DNA from: Hymenoscyphus infarciens
Taxonomy: Eukaryota; Ascomycota; Leotiomycetes; Helotiales; Helotiaceae
Length of the DNA: 64,000 nt
Direction: 5' to 3'
NCBI GenBank assembly: GCA_001414345.1
Contig: LLCB01000240.1
Span: 62,001-126,000, forward strand
Below are positions 1-12,438 of the stretch, piece after piece. Position 1 is the stretch's first letter, and each line of letters begins with the position of its first letter. The notes beneath the pieces are model-generated. The model did not search any database. It worked only from the letters and a program-made list of their open reading frames with translations, and was not told the DNA's origin. Position numbers and translations under genes: made by a program.

Positions 1-132
1 CATATTTTGAAATGCCTCTGGCAATGCAATAAAATGCAAAATTACCAATGCGCTCAAGAACTCCAGAAGTTATACATGTAAATGATCCCAATTAAGTTTT
101 CCCCTGTCCACAACCCCTGGCAACCCAACAAT
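1..132. other. 3' flank of the F-box-like gene
   Basis: This is a short stretch downstream of the minus-strand stop codon at 133-135. It is AT-rich and presumably holds the 3' UTR of the F-box-like gene. I see no separate feature in it. Confidence 0.4.
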
Positions 133-3100
133 TCAAAGCTTTCCATGGCGAGCCTTGAAAATGGCAACTTTGTCATCATAAAACAAAATTTCTCTTGGTC
201 GAAGACGAATTTTGGAATGACCATCGTCCGAACCATCCGACGAATCGGAATCGGAATCGTCATGATCAGATATATCTGATTCTGTCTCATCGGGATCAAC
301 AGCCGCAGTTGCGGTACCATTGTCATCGTCTTCTTCCTCTTCATCATCATCACTTCCCTCATCTTCATCGTCGTCCTCGTCGTCAGCCCCATCCGGACCA
401 TCGGGTAATATGCTTTGTCCCATGTCTGTTGATCCATGTGTTTCATCACTGGAGCGGTTTTCAAGAATCTCAAAGCACTTATCGGAAACACCGACATAGC
501 AAAGCTCAACCTCGGGTCGCAGGTGTATGACGTCAATTACTTGCATTACTAGCTCACGTGGAACAAAAGCCGCCGTGACATGGTCTGCAATAAAAGGAAC
601 GTTCAAGGACCGCAGGTGGGGTATATTAGGTAGGCGTTGGAGAAAATGATGCTAATCAAAGTAAGTTTATGAAACACATATTAAGAAGAATATCCTACCC
701 AGTCCTTGTAATCAATCGCAATACTCAATTCCCGAAGACTGGACATTCGGCCACTGGTGATAAAACTTAACACATCACGAGTTGGCATCCAGGTTCTGTA
801 TCTCGAGCTGTCTGACGAACTTGTTGGACCTCTGGGAATCTTGTCTGAACTGTCAAGCATTAGTTTTTTCAAACTGGCACGGTGCCTCTTCAATGGCCCT
901 TTATGAATTGCTTCCTAAGGTAGGAGTCAGTTCATCATCCCACGATATTCGAGGATATATATCTTACAATGCAAACAGGAGTACCGCTTGAACGTTTTCG
1001 ATCCTGCAGAAAAAGTGTCTCCAAAGTATTTGGTGCTAATGTCTCCTTGAGAAATGAAATAAGTGATGGGGATACAGCGTCGGTGTGAATTTTCTTCAAA
1101 TTCAAATGATACTGCATCGCAGCGCTGGAACTATGCCTCGACGAGTGTCCGGGGCCGATGGGAGTCGGCTGGAAGTGCCGTCGCAGCATCACCCACAATC
1201 TATCATGTTGGGCACAATCCAGTATAGTTAAATTTGTGAGGACGGACCAGTCAAACCCCTTCTGAAGAACTGATACGGATAATGGAATGCGTTCCAGCTC
1301 CAAGGTTTGTAATCTCAACCTCCCGTCAAGACGTTCCCGTTCCGCAGACTTAATTTCTGAGAATTTGGATTGTTTCTGGCTTTGCGTGTGCACTCGTCTC
1401 AAAGTAGGATCTGCTCCAGTAATCGGTTGCAAGTCAGCAAGAGCCTCTTCATTGGGGGTGGAATGAAGGCCATGTGCGGAGATCAACGCATTGAGCGATT
1501 CCATATCAGATTGTGCAGGGTCGAGAGGCATGTTTGTGAAAGCCGGATCCGTTATGTGATGGGCATCGGTGTTGAATGTACCTTCAGTAGCTGTAGCATT
1601 GTCTTTTCCAGCCCAGTCTTCTTCCAAAGAAGGCTCTGGAGTGTGTAAGTGCTGATCGCTCAGGCTCTCGCCATTTTGCATATCAATTGGAAACGGTACT
1701 TGGGTCTCTATGTGCTGGGCTTCCATCGGCATTGGAGTAGATGAAGCCACTGTAATCGGGTCGTTCTTCTCAGACCTGGCTGCCCGTGGCTTCTTGCGAA
1801 TATCGAATATACGACCCAACAGAACCCCCAATACACCACCCAATCGTCTTTCTCCAATAGTACTGGCGCCTGGCCACTGTGCCTTGTGGTCAACTTGTTG
1901 CAAATCCTGTCCGTCCCAGGCAATAGCAAATTCTCTACTAACAGCTTTGGCAGATATGCCCACCCGGAGTTCACGAAGACGGTTTTTGGATTTTGCGATC
2001 AAAATACTCATTTCATCGAGGTAGTCTAACTCATCGATATCCAGCACCGACAAGCTCTTTAGCGGAGGTAAGACGCTAAGTGTTGGGTACTCAACATGAC
2101 TTTGGGCGAGCGCGCGAAGAGGTGAAGGGTTTGCGGAGCCCAAAGGAACTGTCCATCCAACAGAGGTCATCGTACTGCCAGAAAACATTTGCTGTCCTGT
2201 ATTTGATGGAGCAGGAGGTGCCGACGGATTTGCAGCATCAGAATTGTCATGCCACCTAACCCAGACCCGCTCTAATCGGCATTCTTTGTTTGGATTCCTG
2301 GTTTCCAAAGATGCTAGAGCAAGCCAGACATCTCTTAGAACCCCAGTTGGCATATCCCACACAAAAGCCTCCAAGTTTACCATCCTAGCCACTGCCAAAG
2401 CTACTAGTGTTCCCAGCATTTTCCCGCTCTCTTTCGTGATGAGATATTCCTGTACCCAGTCCGCGGGTCCATTTCCCAAAGAGAACTTCCTTGTGAACTG
2501 TGGGTATTGATTTCCCAGCCGTCGTTGGCCATTTCCAGGAGCCGATATTGGGATGTGAGTACATTCGGAAGAGTTAACGATCCCGCAATGTGAGCAGGTA
2601 AAAGATTGATGTGGGTTTTGTTGTGTTAAGACATCCCCCATACAAAGTGTCGCAAGCCCATAAGTAAGAGCATCTACCCCAGTTCGGGGGTCATTCGTGG
2701 CGTGGGCATCGGGCCATACGATGTCGAATCTCGAATAAATGTGCGGAATGGCGAGGTTATGCAGGGCAGAATGGGTAAGTGCTAAGGCAGTCAAGTCATT
2801 TGTGTGAGTAACCTGTTTGAAGTTAGTTGACAGCGGTATGTACAACTTACCCAACCTTACCTCTTTCACGATTTCTTTCAGCACATCCATGGGAAGATCC
2901 AACAGTCGAAGTGGTCCCTCTTTCTTTGCTACCGCAGTCCATTCTTGTTCTCTGCCCTTCAATAAGCTAGAGATTTTGGACCTGGCATCAATGCCGGATT
3001 TTGTGTTCTTGTCCACACCCTCCGACTCTGGGAGAGGAACCTCGTGGTTTTCGGGGCAGCCGTTCGATTTCATGTTATTTGAAGGCTGGCAGGCGGCGGA

Positions 3101-3181
3101 CGTTTTTGGGATAGTAATCAATTGGTCATCAGGTATTGAGTCGTTGGATGTAATATCTGGACTCGGCGCGTCGGCAGTCAT
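133..3181 (-). CDS. F-box-like protein with acidic C-terminus
   Basis: Four exons on the minus strand (3181-2861, 2812-968, 914-699, 651-133) are separated by introns of 48, 53 and 47 nt, all phase 0, giving a 966-aa protein. Residues about 92-140 look like an F-box: LLDLPMDVLKEIVKE, then across intron 1 a run ending ALTHSALHNLAIPHIYSRF. Such proteins usually link SCF ubiquitin ligases to substrates. The middle holds leucine-rich stretches spaced like degenerate LRRs (SLSVLDIDELDYLDEMS, RLRLQTLELERIPLSVSV) separated by a polar linker. The C-terminus has a nearly unbroken Asp/Glu run at about residues 879-906. The frame stays open without splicing at intron 1, but the GTAAGG..TTCAAACAG signals and the fit of the F-box favour splicing. 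The F-box call is by motif only and no ortholog is recognised. Confidence 0.8.
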
Positions 3182-4388
3182 GATGGTTCTCGGTCCTGCT
3201 GGAAGATGAGCAGTGTTTCGGGCGTTGTACTTTTACTCTGCGTCGCCCCAAGCTGGAGCAAGCTTAGCGCTGGATAGACCATAAAATAACCAGTGGTGGT
3301 GGTGTGGTTTAGAAGATCATGGCGTCGAGTGAGTTTGTAGGAGAGGAGGCTGATAAAAGTGAGGTGGGTAAGTAGTTGGCGATGTCGACCTGAACTACAG
3401 GTAGGTAGGTAGGTATCCGTCGGTCGAACTTAGGTCGCGGTTGCGCTCACAACCAAGGCCAGGTAGTCCGTGCCCTCAGATATTAGTCACGTGGCCGGCC
3501 CCATCCGGGGATTTCAGCTGGAGACTATAATTTTTTTTAATTTGGCGCTCGACTATTAGCGGAAGAGTAGGTAAGATAAAAGCTGACTGATAAGTAGGGC
3601 TTGAACATATTGTGGAACTTGGAGGACTGTCGACTAAGGTTATATGTAGGGATATCTATTATTAGAAGCTTGGGGCTTTCAAACGCAACAGAGGATGAAC
3701 ATGGGTTTATCTTTATGCATGTTTCTTCCTCATGATCCATCTCAAATGCCGCCTACAGTATGGTTATAAATATATAGCCCTAGCTGATCCAAATGATTGA
3801 CGCTGGAGACGAGGATAAGCTTGCTTCGGATACTCGACACAGGTGTGTACGTCACAACCGCAGTGGGACCCAAATTCCCTGGCAAAATGCAAAATCCTCG
3901 TGGAATCGTCTTTTTGTCAAAATAAAATAATATATTATTCAGTTCCAGATACTGCCACGTCCCGCACAGTCAATGGTAAAATGGTGCCCGGAAAGGAGTC
4001 TGCGGCAGTCGGGTGTGAATGTTTCTAGAGAGAGCGGCAAGGTGCTTCGCAACGAGGGGCCAAAACGACGGGAGACCCCCTGGTTGTCGCCGCCCCAACC
4101 TACCGTACTCCGTATATGAGGTCAATGCCCACACCTCTGCTCCAATACTCGTACAACTGCAGAAGTCATGACACGCCATTGCTTGTGAGTGAACAAGGAC
4201 GCCCTCATACTCGTGAATCCTCCGCTGGAGCAGCAGAAGGGCTCGCTCGTCTTGGGAGATTCGCACTGCCGCTGGCTGCCCTTTGAACTGACGTGAATCC
4301 TCACGAAGCTTCGAGCTCAAGGGGTGAGATCGCGCCCCCGCCAAACATCCCCCCAGACCCAGAACACCTGAAGCCGTAGCATCACATC
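3182..4388. promoter_or_regulatory. Divergent intergenic promoter region
   Basis: A 1.2 kb spacer lies between two divergently transcribed genes. It contains a GTAG tetranucleotide run near 3400-3414 and an AT-rich TATA-like stretch near 3763-3777. Reading frames in it are short and show no family resemblance. Presumably it holds the promoters and leaders of both flanking genes. Confidence 0.5.
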
Positions 4389-7300
4389 ATGTCTTCTGCT
4401 TCCTCACGAACTCGCCCGCACCGGCGCATCGATAGTATACAAAATTACGAACGGGCGGCACTGAACCGAACCACTTCCTCGAGATCACGAACGAAAGCCC
4501 CTAGCTACAACGATGCATATACATTCGCCCTCCGGGTGGCATACCTCCACCACCTCCTCCAACCTCGAGCAAAGAGGAAGCAATACGTTCCGGCGCCAAA
4601 GCCATTAACTGTGAGGAAGACGGTTATGATAGGGGAATTGATCCAGGATTTTTCACTGGTCAAAGATACCAAAAGCGCCAAATTTCCCCATGGATTCATG
4701 TCACCACTAGAGAAACGACTCCAAGGGGTCCTGATAGGGACGGAGAGGCTTCCTGGATATAACGAGGCTGCGGTCAAACGCACCTTTGCCGAAGCATATA
4801 CTGCATTTACGGAAGCGGGGTTTCGAAAACGAATGGACAAGGAGAGACGTGTGGAGGATTTGGTTCTGATATTCTACTCAAATGCGACCAAGGCACTCCA
4901 GAAGGGCAAGGCTCCAGATGATGATGCGTGGAAACTTTTGGTGGATCGGCATGTTGCTCTTTTTGTCCGGCTGATCAGCAACACTTTGAAAGATCATGGG
5001 AATGATAAAGACAGACCCGAGTTAATGAGCCGCCTTGCTACATTGGAGAAGAAATTGTTGACCAACGATCAAGATTTGTTCATTGATAAGGCGGATGGTG
5101 CTGGGGGCACCACGATTGAGGTTACGGCGCCCCTGAGTCTTGATATCAAAGATATGCGTATGGTTCAGACTGTGGCCAAGATATTTGGTCTTCGAAACTC
5201 CCAGGTTCAGTCTGATATAGATGCAAACAAGAAAGTCTGGACGGAGGAAGCGGCCCTCATGGATCTAAAGGCTTACCAACATTGTCTCGATGCCAACACA
5301 AAACGGACCCTGAGGAGCGATGATTTCGACCTAGAGGAGGCATACCAAACTTGGAAGAAGGGCGAGATACCCGACCTGTCCCATATGATGGCCGAATTAC
5401 TACAGGCAAGACCAGAGCTTGTCAAATCCTCGCCAGGTTCCAATAAACCACTTCCACCTGTCCACTCTTCTTCAACCACGGCTGAAGATCAGGCTTACTC
5501 GGAGTTGTCCAAGACCATCTCAAGCCCGGTTGACTCCAACTCATTTTACTCCTTTGATCAACCCGTTGATATGAGCGGTTTGTCGATTCAAGAGGATGAC
5601 CCTGGTCGCCTTTTCCTCGAAGAGTCCACCTACACATTCATTCCTCCTGATCCAAGGTCTTACTACAAATTGATTTTGCAACACGCAATGTCGTTCGATC
5701 ACCTACAAGGCGCAGAGGCGACTGAGGGCCCCACAGATGGCCCTGTAGCAACTGAGCCTTTGTCGCGGCCATCCTTGGAACTTATGGCGGAATTGTGTCA
5801 CCGCTGGCGCATTCCTCAATTCACAAAACTGGTGTTGTTTCTAGATGTTGCAGCGCAAAAGTTTCTAGATCAAGAAATTGGCCTGGAGCAGTTGGATGCA
5901 GCTTTTGATTTCGTTAAAAATCCTCCACCGGAACCCAAGCGCCAAAAGGCCGAGTCGCAGACTGCTGGATTGTCATCTATTGACCAGGCATTTTGGACAG
6001 TCCAGGATTTTGCTTCATACCGGCAGATTCTATCCAATTTGCATGATGGCCTTCTCCGGGATCTTTACGATGTTCTACAACATTGTTATGACCAGAAGCC
6101 ACCAACACCGGGCCCTGTCATGCTGATACTCGACAATCACATTTACAACGATCCTTCGTTCTTTCAGGGTGAGGCAGAAGCGGAATCTTACCGAGCTCAA
6201 CTCGCAGAGGGTCTACGTTCGAGAGCCGCTGGCGTTTACCGCGACTACCTGGAGGCCAAGGTGCCCCAAAATCAAGAAGAGTGGCAATTTTATCATGTCA
6301 TACAGCTTGGAAAAGCCGTTGTTAAGCTCTGCGAGAAAATCCAGAAAAAGTATCGAAAGAATCCGGATATCATGGGTGTCAATCCATTGACCATGCTTAT
6401 CGAAACCATGTTTCCCAGCTTCGAAGGCGACGCGCATGATCTGATCCAGCGCATTCTCCATGTAGCTCAATCCAAGGAGCTAGAAGTAGATTTGGAGGAT
6501 GGATTCGAGCTCTACAAGGAGCTCAAAGAAATTCGTAGTATCCATCAAGCTGCTCTCCCAGAGACGCCTTTCGCTTTTCCAATTGAGGATGTTTTAGCAG
6601 ACTTTGTTTGGCGGTGGATCCGTATGGCTGATGAGACTGTGGTTAGTATTGTGGACAATGCTATCAAACAAGATAAGTTTGAAGTTCATATGGACCACCC
6701 TGATCATATTCCTTCGGACGCAGAGAGGCACAGTTCGTCTGTTGTGGACATTTTCACATTTTTCAACCAAACTGCAGAGAAAATATTTCAACTGGACTGG
6801 GACAACGAAGTCCATTATGCGAAATTCATGACGGCCATGTCGAAATCCTTTGGAGTTGCACTCGGGCGATATTGTGAAGTCCTCGATCAAACCTTTAACA
6901 AGGAAATGGATCGATTATCACCTGCTCAAGAAGCAGCTGCCCAACAAACAAAACAGGAAAAGTGGATGCAACTCGCAAAGGACGCTTGGAACAATAAAGA
7001 GAAGATTGAGCCATTTCAATTCTATCCCGAGGTAAGATCTGGACTTGGCCCCTTGAAATTCAAGCTAATATTTGTAGTCATTCGTCAAACTCAACGATAT
7101 CGAATATGGAATCCAGCAGCTCGACACACTTGAGAAGACGATGAAAGTCGATGCATGTGCAGAGGTCTTGTCAAGATTCCAACCACCCAGAGAGAAGCAA
7201 CGCCGGCCTTCCAAGTATGTTTTCACAATTAAAATTGTCGAGGCGGAAGATCTCAAGGCCTGCGATCCAAATGGAACTAGCGATCCTTATGTGGTGCTTG

Positions 7301-8600
7301 GCGACGAGTACGGGAAAAGGTTATCGAAGACAAGAATTGTTATGAGAAGTCTCAACCCACGCTGGGATGAGTCTGTTGACATTACTGTGGGAGGAGCCAT
7401 CATGATTATTGCAACGGTGTGGGATTGGGATACATTCGGTGACCACGACTACGTCGGAAGGACGAACCTGAAATTGGATCCCTCCCATTTTAGCGACTAT
7501 ATGCCACGAGAATACTGGTTGAATCTTGATACCCAAGGCCGACTCTTATTGCGGGTTAGTATGGAAGGCGAACGGGATGACATTCAATTTTATTTTGGCA
7601 AAGCTTTCCGTTTATTGAAGCGGACCGAGCGGGACATGACACGAGTGATTACAGATAAAGTAAGTTGGGTGAAGATGAAGAATGGTAACCAAAACTAACC
7701 TTCTGATAGCTCTCGCAATATATCAATACATCCCTCTCACAGGAGGCTTTGCGGCAATTACTCTCTCGAGGCGGCATGTCCGTGGCAGCCGTGACCAGTC
7801 TGTGGAAGAATCGGCAATCCGTCGTTCCAGCAGCCATCACGCCTCTAGAAATCGAGAATGCCCTCAAGCCACTGTTTGCCTATTTCAACGAGAATTTCCA
7901 AATTATGAAGCAGACCTTGACAGACGAATCCATGGTCATGGTTATGACGAGACTGTGGAAAGAAGTTCTCCTGGCAATTGAGAGTTTGCTGGTCCCGCCG
8001 TTGTCGGATAAGCCATCCTCACAGAAACCTTTGACTCAGCAGGAACTGGACATAGCTTTCAGATGGCTAGATCTTCTCTTTGAGTTCTTCCACGCCAAGG
8101 ATGACGAGACAGGAGAAGTTCTAGGTGTCCCCGAGGATGTGTTGAAGTCGCCCAAATATCACGAATTGAAGTCACTCAACTTCTTTTACTTTGACGCGAC
8201 AGACAATCTCATTCGCACATCCGAACGTATGGCATCCGCAACGGCCCAGCGGGCACAGGCCCAACGCAACCGCCTCTCTGCTCCGGCTAGTCTTGGTGCT
8301 TCGTTTGGGGGTCTCATGGGCACGACGTCTATGAAGAGAGCGAAGAGCATCATGATGAGTCGCAACTTGGGCACCATGAAAAAAGCCAAAGAGGAAAAAC
8401 GCAAGGAGGCACAGGCTGATCCCAATGATGATATGGTCTTGAGGATCTTGAGGATGAGACCTGAAGCAGCTTCGTATATACGGGATAGGAGTAGACAAAA
8501 AGAACGACTTGCGGCGGCGGCGGCGGCGGAAACTATTGTACGACAGAGTTTGGCACAGGGAGGTCCTCGGTTTGGGGCTAACAATCTGCCGAGACGGTAG
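4389..8600 (+). CDS. Munc13/UNC-13-like protein with MHD and C2 domains
   Basis: Three exons (4389-7031, 7078-7659, 7710-8600) with 46- and 50-nt phase-0 introns encode 1371 aa. The order is that of fungal Munc13-like proteins: a basic N-terminus, a long helical MUN-type region, an MHD1-like segment at about residues 730-860 (FVWRWIRMADETV and following), a C2 domain at about 927-1050, and an MHD2-like segment at about 1125-1245. The C2 calcium-loop acidic residues look intact (DPNGTSDPYV and WDWDTFGDHDYVG), so calcium-dependent lipid binding is plausible. Relatives such as fission yeast Ync13 act at the plasma membrane in exocytosis, endocytosis and septum integrity; that role is inferred here. 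The last residues are rich in Ala, Arg and Lys. The start is the first ATG after upstream stops, in an ATCATGTC context. Confidence 0.9.
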
Positions 8601-11600
8601 AGGGAATAGGGTTGAGGTAGGGTAGGGAAGGGTGGTGTCTGGTGGTTTTGTTTGTGGAGTTTAATGCTTGATGGTTGAATGGATGGATGGGGAAATTCTT
8701 TTCTCCTTTTTTCTCTTTTTTTTGTTTGTTTTCGAGGACTTTGCAGATGGCGTAAGATTGATACCACTGTGTTTATGAACTTTTGTAATGAGTATCAAAA
8801 GAGAGCTTTGTAACCAATGACCTTTTCAATTATTTGCAAGTTGGGCATGGGAATTTACGTTACTTGAGAGGGTGGTGTGGACCGCTTGACTGTCGGATCA
8901 TCTGACGGAGGTTGGTTCTCGGGTGAAGACGTGCGATTTAGGTTCCTCACGCGAGTTTGATATTGTCTTTTGCTGATTCCCTTTTCATACCTCGAATTAT
9001 CGAATAGTGGTTGGATCATTCGTGTAGGTAAGCATCAAGATGAAACTGGAAACGCCGCCTTCCTCAAGCTGACCAAGATCCACAGGAGTTGTCAATTTAA
9101 TCCTCCCAGGATCTCAAAGGATGACTGACTCTTCCTCGGGAGACGTTGGAAGCGAGTAGACATCTCGGAAGAGTCAGGCGATGATAGTCCAAAAGAAGGG
9201 TCCAATTCCTTGCTACCCCTTGTTGTACTTGGAAGTATATCAAACTCGACTTAAGCATGCTCATACAAGGGTTGTTGGTGGTGAAGTAAGTAGGCAAAAA
9301 AAGGGAAATTTTTAACCAGGAGAGCCTCACCTTGGATCAGCCCGATTTCCCGCCGGATCCAAGCCAGCCTCGAGGTGACAACTCATGAAGTTTAAATATC
9401 GGATTGGGGGAAGGCATGGGATAAGGTAGAGGTAGTGTAGGCCATTCATTCGTCCTTCACCTCATCCCACCTGTGAGGGAGGGGGAGGCAGGCCGTTTCC
9501 CGAACCCCCGCCCCGCAGGAATGAACGTTGTTCGTCGTGTGACAGCCCAGTCGCTGATGGCGGTGTCTGAGGAGGTTGTCATTGGTTTGTACATTTTAGA
9601 GGGTGGAGTAGCCAGTGGAGCACTCCGGCACTGCGGCAGTCGAATTTTGATGCCACGAGATGGGAAGTAGATCAGGTCGTTGTCCAGTCGAAAATACAAA
9701 GTCTGAAACGAGGATTTTCTCTTCCCACTCTCACTATACATGGGCTTACCAATACAAGGACGATGTACAGTGGGGGGGGGGGTTGTGGCTGAGTCATTCG
9801 CTTGTGGGATCTTTTCTCTCCCGACGACGTACTGGAGGAAAAGTAAGTGAAATAGGGGGTTGATCGACGGCCGGTTTGGGCCAATTTGCGGGTTGATGAG
9901 CTCTTTTTCTTGCCAAAGAGGGACGACTTGAAACGTTTCAGAGTTGGGTGATATACTAGTAGGTGGATCATTCAGCCGTGGTTGTGTGTGTGTGTTTTTT
10001 TTCTCGATGAAGTTTCTCCCTTATGACGTATTTTGGTAGATTTAGATTTGCCCTTAGGTGCCGACTCCCCCATGGGATGCGAGATTGGAAATCTCCTGTG
10101 CTGTGTAGGCGATGATCTGTAGCACTTTGTTTTGCTTGACTTTCATAAGAATCATAACTCGTAAATTTCCATGAACTTGTAATTTGCTGAAAAAGCCCCC
10201 GCCGGTGACGAGCTTTGTCTAGCTACCCAACCCTACGCATCCCGTCACCTCGACGTAATAGCCCTTGAGCCTCTCAGTGACCAGCGCACCACTACTGCAT
10301 ATCAGTGCTGTCACAAGCGTAGGGAGTACGAGTACGCTATCACAACTAAAAGCACTCTTCTCCTCTCATGCAAAGCACCCAAGACACGGGATGGGGTAAT
10401 TGTCCCCGCAGAACCTTGAAGTACCTTGGAAGCCGGATGCTTGTCATGTCTGCGAGATTTCCAGTTTGGGATGGGACGGGAAATGGAAATGTGAGTTTCT
10501 TTGGTGGAGGAGAGAATGAGTGGTTGGGTTAGTTGATAGAGTCCACGGTGGTTAAGGGATAGATAGACCCCTGCCAATTCCCATGCATCTGTCGATTCTG
10601 CCCTCACCTCACCTCACAGGGGCAAGACGCCACCGACCTCATCGGTGTATTGGCCTAATCTTGTCAAGCGGTCGGGATGCCTGCCCTGCAAAGCGGGCAC
10701 ATGCCGCAGCGGGATGTGATTGGTGTCGTTCGCGCGGTTCGAATATTTCTCCCTTTTTCAACGAATCGCCTACTCTCTTTTCATCCCCTATGGCGTCAGG
10801 TCACAGAAGAGGCAGACGGGAGTTCAGTTAATGGCGTCTTACCACCAACCTGACCTTTACGGAGTACTCTCCTGACTGGGTTTACTGGTATACCGTATAT
10901 GTAACCCGTCCAGCGGTAATGTAGAAGCTGGAAGCTGGAAGCTAGAAGCTAGAAGCCGGAGTGCGTATGGAAGACTTTTAGACTTTCTTCTCCCCTGACA
11001 ACTCTCCTGGGTCCGTCCCGGGCCCTTCGCCCCGTCGTGGTTGAAATTGTGCCAGCGCTGGTCGTTTTGGTGATCTACGGCTAGCATACCGCCATTAGAG
11101 TTCAGGACCTACCTAGCCTTAGCCTGGCCTGACTTGAGTGGCTTGAGTGGCTTGAGTGAAAACGGAGCCAGTGACCACTTGGGCCGCACTGCTACCTGCT
11201 ACCTACCTACAACTAGGTACAGTACTAGATCAAACTCACCGTGATTCTGTATTGCCTTGCCTAGCCACCTATTTAGACGCGAAATGAAATGGAAAATCTC
11301 ACTAAAAGGAAAAAGGCTGGTTTGATATGTGTGACCTGTTTGACACTGGCTTGTCGGAGCTTGGTTGGAGGTGTTGATAGGTACTTTGACAGGGGAGCGA
11401 GCTAGCTAGTTGTTCCACCCCAAATCCACCTGCTTGCTATGGATGCTACCTATCTTGACAAGTGAGGCCACTAAAGCCCTACTCGAGTACCTACCCATAC
11501 AGATACAGATACAGGACCACAGCCCATACAATCCTCGTAGTTACAGGCCTTACAGGGACATCAGAACTACCCATTCAGCGTTCTCCAGCCCTGCAAAGTC

Positions 11601-12438
11601 GTCCGACATCCCGGAACTTCGCATATCCCCACCCTAGAGAACCCTACCGACAACCCTACCGACAACACTGGGCGGCTTCAACTGAACACTCTTTAGGACA
11701 CTCTCCTCTGCACTGCACTGCACCTCCCGTACCCCTTCCCCCCCCCCCTCTCTCACCCTCATCACGAACTCTCCCCTACAACCCCACGAACCTCGTCTCT
11801 CCCTCTCCTCAACCCTACTAACCTATACTCCCATCTTTCAAGTCCCTCCATCTTTTCGACATCGCCTCAAAAGAGCAAAGAGAACCCTCCCTCGTTCTCC
11901 CCCTCCGCAACCCGTCTCTTTTTCCCTCTTTGACTGCACTACTCTGCCCCTCATTGAGCTTCCGTCGTCCAGCCGGTCTGTCCCAGCCGCCCGGGGCCAG
12001 CTTTCAAGACCTCGAGGGTCCTGTCATTCATTGTCACCCGCAAGGGAATTCGCTTCGTACCCGCATTGACAAAGGAATCTTCACATCTCCATCCCCCTTC
12101 CTCCGCGACTCGTCTTCACGAGCGAATTTTATTAAGCATCTATCGACCCAAAATACTTGTCTGCCAGTGAGTCCCCTTTTTCTTCGCTCTATTCTCCTCT
12201 GCCATCTGGCAACGCTCTATCCGCAGATAACCTGGCAGAACCGTCCTCAATTGCGGAGAGATTGCTAACCCTGCGACCACCTCCAGATTCACCTTTTGAC
12301 AGCACCCTGCGACCACCTCATCTCGACCCTCAACGACCGTCTCCTCTGATCAACCCTTCATGCCGTCCAACTAATCGTCAACCTCTCCCCCCCCCCCCCC
12401 ATTCGTACTGCCTGGCTGGCGGTAACAAAATACAAGCC
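8601..12438. promoter_or_regulatory. Long intergenic region and pyrimidine-rich leader of the kinase gene
   Basis: No gene is supported in these 3.8 kb. The first kilobase is the 3' flank of the Munc13-like gene. Low-complexity tracts include an 11-G run at 9772-9782, GAAGCT-type repeats at 10924-10957 and GGCTTGAGT repeats at 11131-11158. From about 11.65 kb to 12.43 kb the plus strand becomes strongly C/T-rich, as in the long leaders of filamentous-fungus signalling genes. A GTGAGT..CCGCAG pair at 12167-12226 could be a leader intron. An open frame continues upstream of the kinase ATG to 12157 but has no ATG start. Confidence 0.55.

Noticed and set aside
12157..12438. In-frame extension upstream of the kinase ATG
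   Set aside because: It has no ATG, is pyrimidine-rich leader-like sequence and contains a possible leader intron; the ATG at 12439 has an ideal context and gives the expected length.
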